7,891 bases of DNA, taken from the NCBI GenBank assembly GCA_007135795.1, contig SLIE01000363.1:1-7891 (forward strand), written 5' to 3'. The DNA is from Desulfobacterales bacterium (GTDB taxonomy: Bacteria; Desulfobacterota; Desulfobacteria; Desulfobacterales; Desulfosalsimonadaceae). The translations under genes were made by a program, and so were the position numbers. Below the pieces are notes generated by a model. It saw only the letters and a list, made by a program, of their open reading frames with translations, searched no databases and had not been told where the DNA came from. Of the stretch, positions 1-6,076 are shown piece after piece. The stretch's first letter is position 1. Each line of letters opens with the position of its first letter.

Positions 1-180
1 ACTGTTTTTTTCGTATATACTGGCAGGACCCCCGGAAAGAATAATACCTTCAGGGTTTAACTGCCGGATCTTGCCAATGTCAATTTCAGGGGACACGATC
101 TGACAATATACGTTGAAATCCCTTACACGCCTGGCAATAAGCTGGTTGTACTGTGATCCGAAATCAATTACGGCAATCAT
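1..180 (-). CDS. guaA: GMP synthase (glutamine-hydrolysing), N-terminal fragment
   Basis: Sixty codons are present, starting at the ATG complementary to 178-180 and running off the left edge without a stop. The protein begins [20 protein letters not shown] and later reads [14 protein letters not shown]. These are the opening of the class I glutamine amidotransferase domain of GuaA: the [15 protein letters not shown] start and the LSGGPxSVY loop are hallmarks of the family. GuaA makes GMP from XMP, glutamine and ATP in the cytoplasm. The catalytic Cys-His-Glu triad and the ATP-pyrophosphatase domain lie outside the window. A GGGGAG ribosome binding site sits 3-4 bases before the ATG. The gene is divergent from the TrpF-like gene. 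The class I amidotransferase assignment is very secure, and GuaA is by far the best match to this opening. Confidence 0.93.
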   Translation of the reverse strand, partial: MIAVIDFGSQYNQLIARRVRDFNVYCQIVSPEIDIGKIRQLNPEGIILSGGPASIYEKNS

Positions 181-245
181 GTTCTCCCCGGTTGTTCAAT
201 AATCCTGTCAATAGCGGCAGGGTAAGTAATATAGGGCGGTGACGT

Positions 246-312
246 CCGGACGAATCGTTTCCCTAAGTATTCGTGTCCGGTACAAAATACACTAAGACGA
301 CCCCCCGGACAC
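246..312 (-). promoter_or_regulatory. Candidate structured leader of guaA with competing hairpins
   Basis: Three related segments occur on the plus strand: CCGGACGAAT (246-255), ATTCGTGTCCGG (269-280) and CCGGACAC (305-312). The middle segment can pair with the first (4 bp plus 6 bp around a 2-base bulge), or with the third (8 perfect bp), but not with both at once. On the minus strand this lies in the 5' leader of guaA, 65-130 bases before its start. Mutually exclusive helices are typical of attenuators and riboswitches. I do not recognise a known purine, ppGpp or ZTP riboswitch core, so any function is inference. Confidence 0.35.
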
Positions 313-514
313 AGACATGCAAAGAAAAACGCTTTCCGTATGCTCCGGTTATCTTAAGGTGCCTTGGTGGTTTACAAGGTCGCTTTTCTTATTTGAAGAA
401 AATTTTGATTCTCGTTCAGGCAATGATATGCACATTGTGCAATATGTAATCCGAATCTGTTGAATACCGGGCCTTTCACCTAACCCTCTGCAAATCGTTT
501 GATTTAACAAAATT

Positions 515-543
515 AATATGTTAAAGCAAGCCGCAAATGTCAA
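515..543 (-). promoter_or_regulatory. Probable guaA promoter
   Basis: Read on the minus strand there is a perfect -35 TTGACA (complement of 538-543), a 17-base spacer and a -10 CATATT (complement of 515-520, 4 of 6 matches). Transcription would start near 508 and give guaA a leader of roughly 330 nt. That is long, and consistent with leader-based control. The surroundings are AT-rich. The assignment rests on sequence match only. Confidence 0.5.
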
Positions 544-562
544 CGCTAATTTAATTTTCTCA

Positions 563-571
563 TGTTATAGT
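563..571 (+). promoter_or_regulatory. Probable extended -10 promoter for the TrpF-like/efp pair
   Basis: TGTTATAGT is an extended -10 (TGn followed by TATAGT, 5 of 6 matches to TATAAT) in an AT-rich stretch. No good -35 is seen 16-18 bases upstream, which is tolerable for an extended -10. It would give a leader of about 135 nt before the ATG at 716. A weaker alternative pair lies downstream: TTGAAT at 597-602 with TAAATA at 619-624. Confidence 0.35.
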
Positions 572-715
572 GTTGCTTCATTAAACAATATTTTACTTGA
601 ATTATGGGAAAAAATTTTTAAATATCGGAATTCAGGCTTATTTTTCTATTTGCGCCAGAGAAAGACGGTCTTTCCGGCAAAATGAGGGAATGCAAAGATA
701 ACCAGGGTGGATTCA

Positions 716-1492
716 ATGATTGTTCAGATTTATGAAATACAGACGCCTGCTGAAGCTGATGCCATGATTGAAATGGGTGTCCACCATGTGGGCAGTGTTG
801 TAGCGGATGCCGAACGGTGGAAAAACATTGAGATTTTAAACACTATCCGGATCGTCGCACAATCCGAGTCGAAGAGTAGTTTGATTCTGCTTTTCAATGG
901 CGTTGATCGGATTTCTTCAGCGCTTGATTTCTACCGCCCCGATATCATACATTTTTGCGATACCGTATTCGAGCCCTTGGATGAATGGGAGGCAACAGTC
1001 GGCAAAATGATCTCTTTGCAGGCGACAGTGAAGGAAAGGTTTCCGGAAATTGCCATTATGCGTTCAATCCCGGTGCCACCGGCAGGCAAGGCGCTCTCTC
1101 TGCCGATCTCTGTTTTTGCCAGATATTTTGAACCCCTCACCGACTATTTTCTCACCGATACCTACTTTATTCCCGAGAGCGGTCAAGCAACCGCGGACCA
1201 GCCGGTTTCCGGTTTTATCGGTATTACCGGATGCCCATGTGATTGGGATATGACCGCACAATTGGTAAAAGAAAGCACCATACCGGTTATCATGGCAGGA
1301 GGTCTGTCGGCGGATAATGTTTATGATGCAATTGTTGAAGTTCGCCCCGCAGGTGTAGACAGTTGTACGAATACAAATGCAACAGATGAGCAGGGCATGC
1401 CGATACGATTCAAAAAAGAGATGAAAAAAGTTGCCCGTTTTGTCGCTGAAGCAAAAAGAGGCGAAGAAACGGTTAAAAACGAAATCCTTTAA
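716..1492 (+). CDS. TrpF-like (phosphoribosylanthranilate isomerase family) barrel protein, probably not a TrpF enzyme
   Basis: The 258-residue product resembles TrpF along its length. It opens with a beta strand and helix (MIVQIYEIQTPAEADAMIEMGVHHVGSVV), has IIHFCD where TrpF has VQLHG, and ends with VIMAGGLSADNVYDAI and RPAGVDSCTNTN, matching the SGGLNPENV and VDVSSGVE phosphate-binding loops. The TrpF catalytic base, the cysteine of KICGIT, is Tyr6 here (QIYEIQ), so normal isomerase activity is unlikely. An aspartate near the catalytic-acid position (Asp148, FLTDTY) is kept. The usual GKTFDW is replaced by GCPCDW with Cys173 and Cys175. It is longer than typical TrpF (about 200-220). I prefer the ATG at 716 because AGGGTGG (704-710) is well spaced before it; a GTG at 707 is in frame but would overlap that site. 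efp follows 13 bases after the stop. No other trp genes are in the window, and the true function is unknown. Confidence 0.75.
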   Translation: MIVQIYEIQTPAEADAMIEMGVHHVGSVVADAERWKNIEILNTIRIVAQSESKSSLILLFNGVDRISSALDFYRPDIIHFCDTVFEPLDEWEATVGKMISLQATVKERFPEIAIMRSIPVPPAGKALSLPISVFARYFEPLTDYFLTDTYFIPESGQATADQPVSGFIGITGCPCDWDMTAQLVKESTIPVIMAGGLSADNVYDAIVEVRPAGVDSCTNTNATDEQGMPIRFKKEMKKVARFVAEAKRGEETVKNEIL

Positions 1493-1505
1493 TGGGAGCA
1501 TAAAT

Positions 1506-2066
1506 ATGTATGACAGCAGCGATTTAAGAAAAGGTCTTAAAATTGAAATCGACGGAGATCCTTATGAAGTCGTAGATTTCCAGTTTGTAAAGCCCGGAAA
1601 AGGACAGGCCCTCTACAAATGCAGATTGAAAAACATGATCAGTGGCTCCCAGTTTGAAAAAACCTACCGATCCGGCGACAAGTTCAACCATGCGGATCTC
1701 GAAGAGCAGCAGATGGAATATCTGTACACGGATGGTGAAGAATATCACTTTATGAATACCTCCACCTATGAACAGGAAGCTGTTTCAGCGGCACAACTTG
1801 GGGATAGTGTAAAATTTCTCAAGGAAAATATCGTCTGTAATGTTTTACTTTTCAGAGGTAAACCGATTGGCGTGTCACTACCCAATTTTATAGAATTGCG
1901 CGTTGTCAAGTCGGATCCCTGGGTAAAGGGGGATACCGCATCCGGCAGTTCAAAGCCTGCCGAACTGGAGACCGGCCTTGTAGTTCAAGTTCCTCCATTT
2001 ATCGAAGAGGGGGAGAAGTTACGCATTGACACCCGAACCGGACAATATGTTGAACGAGTCAAATAA
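1506..2066 (+). CDS. efp: Translation elongation factor P
   Basis: The 186-residue product has the normal EF-P length and matches throughout. EF-P enters the E site of ribosomes stalled on polyproline stretches and promotes peptide bond formation. The N-terminal KOW-like domain (about 1-65) carries the loop KPGKGQA, whose tip Lys32 corresponds to E. coli Lys34, the residue modified by EpmA/EpmB. The two OB domains follow (about 66-128 and 129-186). They include YLYTDGEEYHFMN, LPNFIELRVV, the signature VKGDTASGSSKPA followed by GLVVQVPPFIEEGE, and the terminal TRTGQYVERVK. The in-frame frame extends upstream to 1431, but the ATG at 1506 is right: the protein then begins as EF-P does, and GGGAG at 1494-1498 is 7 bases away. 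It is probably co-transcribed with the TrpF-like gene. Whether Lys32 is modified cannot be told, because no modification gene is visible here. Confidence 0.97.
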   Translation: MYDSSDLRKGLKIEIDGDPYEVVDFQFVKPGKGQALYKCRLKNMISGSQFEKTYRSGDKFNHADLEEQQMEYLYTDGEEYHFMNTSTYEQEAVSAAQLGDSVKFLKENIVCNVLLFRGKPIGVSLPNFIELRVVKSDPWVKGDTASGSSKPAELETGLVVQVPPFIEEGEKLRIDTRTGQYVERVK

Positions 2067-2099
2067 CCCGTTTTCCTTAACGCATTTCCCCGTATGGTC

Positions 2100-2146
2100 A
2101 TTTGATATTTCAACCCCGGGCCCGGTCTCGCGTTGAAATATCAAAT
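2100..2146. repeat. Perfect 15-bp inverted repeat after efp
   Basis: ATTTGATATTTCAAC (2100-2114) and GTTGAAATATCAAAT (2132-2146) are exact reverse complements around a 17-base loop. The loop itself contains the 10-bp palindrome CCGGGCCCGG (2116-2125). It lies 34 bases after the efp stop, where a terminator would be expected. The stem is AT-rich at its base, however, and no run of T follows on the plus strand. It may be a processed 3' end, a Rho-linked structure or a protein site. Confidence 0.55.
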
Positions 2147-2243
2147 CACCCACCATCCTTTCTTCAGCACCTTGTTCTTTTGATCTGCTCAAATATCCGT
2201 CAAGTACAGGCCTAAGCGTTCACAATAATAATTGTATTTTTTC

Positions 2244-2271
2244 TTGACAGTCCTTCTTGATCTTTGGTAAT
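2244..2271 (+). promoter_or_regulatory. Promoter of the TetR/FadR-type regulator gene
   Basis: There is a perfect -35 TTGACA (2244-2249), a 16-base spacer and a -10 GGTAAT (2266-2271, 4 of 6 matches). Transcription would begin near 2278, inside the palindromic operator at 2270-2289. That placement fits direct repression by steric block. A small inverted repeat, ACAAT/ATTGT (2222-2235), lies just upstream. Confidence 0.6.
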
Positions 2272-2289
2272 GAATGAGTATTCATTCAT
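2270..2289. promoter_or_regulatory. FadR-type TetR-family operator
   Basis: ATGAATGA (2270-2277) and TCATTCAT (2282-2289) are perfect 8-bp inverted arms around the 4-base centre GTAT. As I recall it, the published Bacillus subtilis FadR box is TGAATGA-M-TA-N-TCATTCA; this site fits at every position except one central base (G for A/C). It overlaps the predicted -10 and transcription start of the adjacent TetR-family gene, so negative autoregulation is the natural reading. The palindrome is seen directly; the link to the adjacent protein is inference. Confidence 0.8.
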
Positions 2290-2335
2290 TTTTTATCTTC
2301 AGTCATAGGGGATAGTTATCAAGCAGGTAGGCAAA

Positions 2336-2935
2336 GTGGAAAATAATAAAAATAAATATCATCTCATATTGGATGCCGCTGTCCGGGTTTTCGCCGAGCA
2401 GGGATTTCATCAGGCCACCATCTCTCAGATTGCCAGAGCGGCAGGAGTCGCTGATGGCACTATTTATCTCTACTTCAAGAGCAAAAAAGATATTCTGTCT
2501 CATTTCTTCAATCATACTACCCGCCAGGTCTTCGAGAGATTCAGGGATGTTGTGGATCAACAGGAAAGCGCTGAAGATAAGCTCAGGGCGCTTGTTCGAA
2601 CCCATCTTACAGAATTCCAGAACTACAGGGACCTGGCCGTTGTCTTTCAGCGGGAAGCGCTTTTGGCAAGACAGGTAAATGAAGAAGATATTAAGGCGAT
2701 TACCAGAATGTACATCGATATTCTGGATGAGATCATCAGGCTCGGGCAAAAAGAAAACACCATCAGGAAAACATTTTCACGGGGTCTTGCAAAGCGTTTT
2801 ATTCTTGGTGCGGTAAATGAAGTAATCAATACCTGGGTTGTTTCCGACGGACGGCGGGATCTGACCGAAATGGCCGATCCACTTGTGGATCTGTGTTTCG
2901 GGGGAATTGGCAACCCGGCCGGTGAAGATGCGTAA
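2336..2935 (+). CDS. TetR-family transcriptional regulator, FadR-like (fatty acid degradation repressor)
   Basis: The 199-residue protein has a classical TetR_N domain at about residues 10-56: LILDAAVRVFAEQGFHQATISQIARAAGVADGTIYLYFKSKKDIL. The recognition helix-turn-helix spans about 29-48. The C-terminal 140 residues are helical and would form the dimer and ligand pocket. Length and character fit the YsiA/FadR type, whose members release DNA on binding long-chain acyl-CoA. Context agrees: a FadR-like palindrome lies over its own promoter, an acyl-CoA dehydrogenase follows 119 bases downstream, and ETF genes are near. B. subtilis fadR also sits with etfB and etfA. The start is a GTG at 2336 preceded by AGGTAGG (2325-2331), which is somewhat close. 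The family is certain. The acyl-CoA ligand is inferred from context and operator, so I withhold a gene symbol. Confidence 0.9.
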   Translation: MENNKNKYHLILDAAVRVFAEQGFHQATISQIARAAGVADGTIYLYFKSKKDILSHFFNHTTRQVFERFRDVVDQQESAEDKLRALVRTHLTEFQNYRDLAVVFQREALLARQVNEEDIKAITRMYIDILDEIIRLGQKENTIRKTFSRGLAKRFILGAVNEVINTWVVSDGRRDLTEMADPLVDLCFGGIGNPAGEDA

Positions 2936-2990
2936 TACTGCCGTTATACCACAGGGGGGTAGTCGAACTGGATTCAGGTAATATCATTTT

Positions 2991-3019
2991 TTCACGTGCA
3001 TCATTGTTTATGTTATAAT
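2991..3019 (+). promoter_or_regulatory. Strong extended -10 promoter of the acyl-CoA dehydrogenase gene
   Basis: A perfect extended -10, TGTTATAAT (3011-3019), is preceded at a 17-base spacing by TTCACG (2991-2996, 4 of 6 matches to TTGACA). Transcription would start near 3026, giving a short leader of about 30 nt. ATTGTTT occurs twice around the -10 (3003-3009 and 3022-3028). No full TGAATGA/TCATTCA palindrome is present, so control of this promoter by the neighbouring regulator is not shown by the sequence. Confidence 0.7.
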
Positions 3020-3054
3020 ATATTGTTTTCTTAACAGGAAAAAGGAGAAAAGCC

Positions 3055-4866
3055 ATGGCACAACAGATTTCCGATCGCAGGGACATTGATTTTATCCTGC
3101 ATGAACAGTTGAAAATCGAAAATCTCAGCAAGCACGAAAAATTTGCTGAGTTTACCAAGAAAACCATTGACCTGATCGTGTCGGAAGCTCGCAATCTGGC
3201 AGTAAAAGAAGTTCTTCCCACCCGTAAGGAAGGTGACGAAGTCGGATGTACCTTTGACGCTGGTGTGGTAAAGGCACCGGAATGCTTCCGCAGGCCTATT
3301 GAGCTGCTTCGTGAGGGTGAATGGACCGCGATGACCGAAGATCCCGAATACGGTGGCCAGGGAATGCCTGTAACACTCGCCATGGCAGCTGGGGAATATT
3401 TCAACGGCGCCAATTATCCTTTGATGATGTACCCCGGCCTGACCCACGGTGCAGGGAAACTCGTTGAATCATTTGGTACGGAAGAGCAGAAAAGAATTTA
3501 CCTGAAAAACATGTACACCTGCAAGTGGGGCGGCACCATGCTCCTGACGGAACCGGAAGCCGGTTCGGACGTTGGCGCATTGACCTCCAAGGCAGTGAAA
3601 AATGATGACGGCACGTATTCCATCACAGGACAGAAAATATTTATATCCAGTGGCGATCACGACATGATGGAAAACATCATTCACCCCGTTCTTGCGCGTA
3701 TTGAAGGCGCTCCTGCCGGAACAAAGGGGATTTCTCTTTTTCTGGTTCCGAAGTTCCGGGTTAAAGATGACGGCAGTCTCGGTGAATTCAATGATGTCAC
3801 CTGCGTTGGCATTGAAGAAAAAATGGGAATTCATGGTAATGCCACGTGTACGCTTTCCCTGGGCGAAAAAGGGGAGTGCAGGGGCGAGTTGTTAGGCGAG
3901 GAGAACAAGGGCATGCGGGCCATGTTTCTCATGATGAACGAAGCCCGGTTGCTGGTCGGCATGCAAGGTTTCGCATGTGCCTCGTCCTCATACATGAATT
4001 CCGTTAATTATGCCAAGGAACGCGTTCAGGGACGGCACCTGCTCAAGATGTTTGAAAAGGATGCCCCTGGCGTGCCGATTATCCAGCATCCGGATATTCG
4101 CCGCATGCTTCTGACCATGAAAGCCTATGTGGAAGGGATGCGAAGTCTGCTGTATTACGTGGCCTGGTGTGAAGACATGACCAAGATTGCCGCAGATGAA
4201 AACGATAAGGAAAAATACCAGAACCTGGTAGAGTTGCTGATTCCGATTGCCAAGGGGTATGTTACGGATGAGGCATACAATGTCTGTAACCTGGGCATGC
4301 AGGTATATGGCGGGTATGGCTATATCAAGGAATACCCTCAAGAGCAGCTCGTTCGTGACTGCCGGATCACCATGATTTACGAGGGGACCAACGGAATCCA
4401 GTCAATGGATCTCCTGGGCCGTAAACTCGGCATGAAAAAAGGGAAGCTTGTGATGGACCTGATGGGCGAAATCGGTGCTGTCATCAATGAAGGAAAACAA
4501 ATAGAAGCGACCAAAGAATATGCCGCAGTGCTTGAAAAAAATCTTAACAAGCTCGGAGAAGTCGCCATGCACCTGGGTGCAACCGCGATGTCCGAAAAGG
4601 TACTTACCGCTTTTGCTCATTCCTATCCGTTCATGGAAGTGTGCGGTGATGTTGTAATGGCGTGGATGCTTCTGTGGCGAGCCAACATCGCGGCCGGCGC
4701 CCGGGAGAAAGCAAAGAAGAAAGACCTGCCCTTTTATGACGGCCAGATCAGGAGTGTCCAGTTTTTCTGCAATACCGTACTCCCCACCACGGCCGGCAAG
4801 ATGAACGCCATCCTGGCATCCGACAGTGCCGCCATCGATATTGACGAGGCGTCTTTTATCGGATAA
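3055..4866 (+). CDS. Acyl-CoA dehydrogenase, large FadE5/DmdC-like type
   Basis: The 603-residue flavoprotein oxidises an acyl-CoA to the trans-2-enoyl-CoA, handing electrons to ETF; it should be cytoplasmic. Domains in order: a short N-terminal extension (1-35), the helical N domain (about 40-160), the beta domain (about 161-280) with LLTEPEAGSD (163-172), the C-terminal helical domain (about 285-455), and an extra C-terminal domain (about 465-600) found in the 600-residue subfamily but absent from 380-residue dehydrogenases. The catalytic base is probably Glu443 in MIYEGTNGIQ, aligning with the FadE5 glutamate. QVYGGYGYIKEYPQEQLVRDCRI (416-438) is the conserved stretch before it. AAGGAG (3042-3047) lies 7 bases before the ATG. 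Substrate chain length cannot be read: subfamily members act on fatty acyl-CoAs, and DmdC on 3-methylmercaptopropionyl-CoA. The fatty-acid context favours the former. It has its own promoter and terminator, so it is probably monocistronic. Confidence 0.95.
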   Translation: MAQQISDRRDIDFILHEQLKIENLSKHEKFAEFTKKTIDLIVSEARNLAVKEVLPTRKEGDEVGCTFDAGVVKAPECFRRPIELLREGEWTAMTEDPEYGGQGMPVTLAMAAGEYFNGANYPLMMYPGLTHGAGKLVESFGTEEQKRIYLKNMYTCKWGGTMLLTEPEAGSDVGALTSKAVKNDDGTYSITGQKIFISSGDHDMMENIIHPVLARIEGAPAGTKGISLFLVPKFRVKDDGSLGEFNDVTCVGIEEKMGIHGNATCTLSLGEKGECRGELLGEENKGMRAMFLMMNEARLLVGMQGFACASSSYMNSVNYAKERVQGRHLLKMFEKDAPGVPIIQHPDIRRMLLTMKAYVEGMRSLLYYVAWCEDMTKIAADENDKEKYQNLVELLIPIAKGYVTDEAYNVCNLGMQVYGGYGYIKEYPQEQLVRDCRITMIYEGTNGIQSMDLLGRKLGMKKGKLVMDLMGEIGAVINEGKQIEATKEYAAVLEKNLNKLGEVAMHLGATAMSEKVLTAFAHSYPFMEVCGDVVMAWMLLWRANIAAGAREKAKKKDLPFYDGQIRSVQFFCNTVLPTTAGKMNAILASDSAAIDIDEASFIG

Positions 4867-4898
4867 ACAGCTGTTTCAGAAAGTCCTGGATAAAAATT

Positions 4899-4936
4899 AA
4901 AGGGGGTTGTCGCTTTTGCGGGAACTCCCTTTTTTT
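4899..4936 (+). terminator. Intrinsic terminator of the acyl-CoA dehydrogenase gene
   Basis: AAAGGGGGTT (4899-4908) pairs with AACTCCCTTT (4923-4932), with one G-U wobble. The interior can form a CGC-TTTT-GCG tip (4911-4920). The T run 4930-4936 follows. It begins 32 bases after the stop codon. Confidence 0.85.
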
Positions 4937-5042
4937 GGCGGGATACCCGGAGGTTGAGTAAACAATAGGTTCAGAAAATGAAAAGTGTGGTTCGGGAAAG
5001 GGTGTTATTGCGGTAAAATGATCAGGGATCCATGGCAAAATA

Positions 5043-5083
5043 TAAAAGGCCGGCTGCCTTTAATAAAGGCAGCCGGCCTTTTA
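5043..5083. terminator. Bidirectional terminator between convergent operons
   Basis: Two perfect 20-base arms (5043-5062 and 5064-5083) surround a single A. The core is GGCCGGCTGCC on the left and GGCAGCCGGCC on the right, flanked by AAAA/TTTT on both sides, so it can terminate on either strand. It lies 27 bases beyond the etfA stop and is that operon's main terminator. It also backs up the terminator at 4899-4936 from the other side. Confidence 0.92.
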
Positions 5084-5110
5084 ACAAATATTGTCAGATA
5101 GCGCTACAAA

Positions 5111-6076
5111 TTACTTGGCTTCATTGATCGCTTCTGTCAACTCCGGAATAAATTCCAGGATATCTTCTGTTACGCCGACATCGGCAACCTGAAAGATCGG
5201 TGCCTTGGGGTTCTTGTTGATGGCAATAACAAAGGGATTTCCCTTGATCCCGCCCATGTGCTGGAAGGAACCGCTGATGCCCACTGCAAGGTACACCTTC
5301 GGTTTTACTGTGAGACCGGACGTGCCAACCTGCCGTGATTTTTCCAGCCACTTGGCATCCACGATGGGTCGTGAACAAGACACATCGGCGCCCATGGCTT
5401 CTGCCAGTTCATGTACGATCTCGAGATTGTCCTGATCTTCGATGCCGCGCCCAACGGAAACCAGTATCTCTGATTTGGTGATATCGACATCGCCGACTTC
5501 AGCGACGACAACTTCAAGGTACTTGCGCTTGGTAGAGACATCGCCAGCGTCTTTGTCCACTACATTGCCGCTTGCGGATTTACTTTCGTCAGCTGGGAAT
5601 ACGCCGGGACGAAGGGTCAGTACAGCGCCATTACCCGCATCGCATTTTACATGGGTGCTGACCTGGCCTGAGAATTCCTGGCGAACAAGCTTGATATCGG
5701 AGCCTTCAAGACCTTCGAAATCTACCACGTCGGCAACGTAAGCAGAATCGAGTTTAATGGAAAGGCCAGGTGCCAGATCCATGCCCAACGTGTCATGAGT
5801 CGTCAGCAGTATGCAGTCCGCCGGCAGATTGTTTACAAGGGCTTTGCGGATTACTTCCGCATTCGGGTAAGCCAGCGCGTCGTTGTTGAATTTCCATACT
5901 TCAGGATAAGAAGCGGTCAGTTCATTGGCAACTTTGTCAAGATCGGGGCCGGAACCGGTGACAATGGCCGTAACAGATGCGGACGGGTCGATCTTTTTGG
6001 CCGCTGTGATCATTTCCAGTGCGGCATCATCAGCAACGCCGTCTCCGTGTGAAATATATGCGAAAAATTGAGCCAT
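5111..6076 (-). CDS. etfA: Electron transfer flavoprotein, alpha subunit
   Basis: The 321-residue product is normal length for EtfA. With EtfB it forms the soluble heterodimer that takes electrons from acyl-CoA dehydrogenases. The N-terminal alpha/beta domain covers about 1-190. The C-terminal FAD-binding domain is clear: SRPIVDAKWLEKSRQVGTSG (235-254), VYLAVGISGSFQHMGGI (261-277) and VIAINKNPKAPIFQVADVG (283-301). Arg236 corresponds to the conserved FAD-contacting arginine. QVGTSG replaces the QVGQTG of human EtfA, so a serine sits where the flavin-contacting threonine is, a variant I would expect in other bacterial EtfAs. The start codon overlaps the etfB stop by one base (TAATG on the minus strand), with AGGAGG 9 bases before it, so the two subunits are translationally coupled. 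Sequence alone does not settle whether this ETF is a classical or a bifurcating type; no bifurcating partner is seen nearby. Confidence 0.96.
   Translation of the reverse strand: MAQFFAYISHGDGVADDAALEMITAAKKIDPSASVTAIVTGSGPDLDKVANELTASYPEVWKFNNDALAYPNAEVIRKALVNNLPADCILLTTHDTLGMDLAPGLSIKLDSAYVADVVDFEGLEGSDIKLVRQEFSGQVSTHVKCDAGNGAVLTLRPGVFPADESKSASGNVVDKDAGDVSTKRKYLEVVVAEVGDVDITKSEILVSVGRGIEDQDNLEIVHELAEAMGADVSCSRPIVDAKWLEKSRQVGTSGLTVKPKVYLAVGISGSFQHMGGIKGNPFVIAINKNPKAPIFQVADVGVTEDILEFIPELTEAINEAK

Larger units (their letters stand above)
181..715. other. Divergent intergenic region between guaA and the TrpF-like gene
   Basis: I find no convincing gene in these 535 bases. The 64-codon open frame on the minus strand (349-543) has no family resemblance and no good ribosome binding site. 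The left part (about 181-320) is rich in short complementary GC segments and would be the guaA leader. The right part (about 505-660) is strongly AT-rich and carries promoter-like elements on both strands. A short palindrome, TGCACATTGTGCA, lies at 429-441, and a 5-bp hairpin (CCTTG/CAAGG) at 362-379. No tRNA, IS end or CRISPR repeat is visible. Confidence 0.6.

Noticed and set aside
181..320. Known riboswitch (purine, ppGpp/ykkC, ZTP) before guaA
   Set aside because: I could not find the conserved core bases of any of these; only the generic alternative pairing is reported.
349..543. 64-codon minus-strand open frame in the divergent region
   Set aside because: No family resemblance, no good ribosome binding site, and it lies across the proposed guaA promoter and leader.
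1431..1505. N-terminal extension of efp upstream of 1506
   Set aside because: It overlaps the end of the TrpF-like gene. EF-P begins at the ATG at 1506, with a good ribosome binding site and normal family length.
4856..5038. 60-codon minus-strand open frame between the convergent operons
   Set aside because: It covers the intrinsic terminator and overlaps the end of the dehydrogenase gene; its composition is not protein-like.
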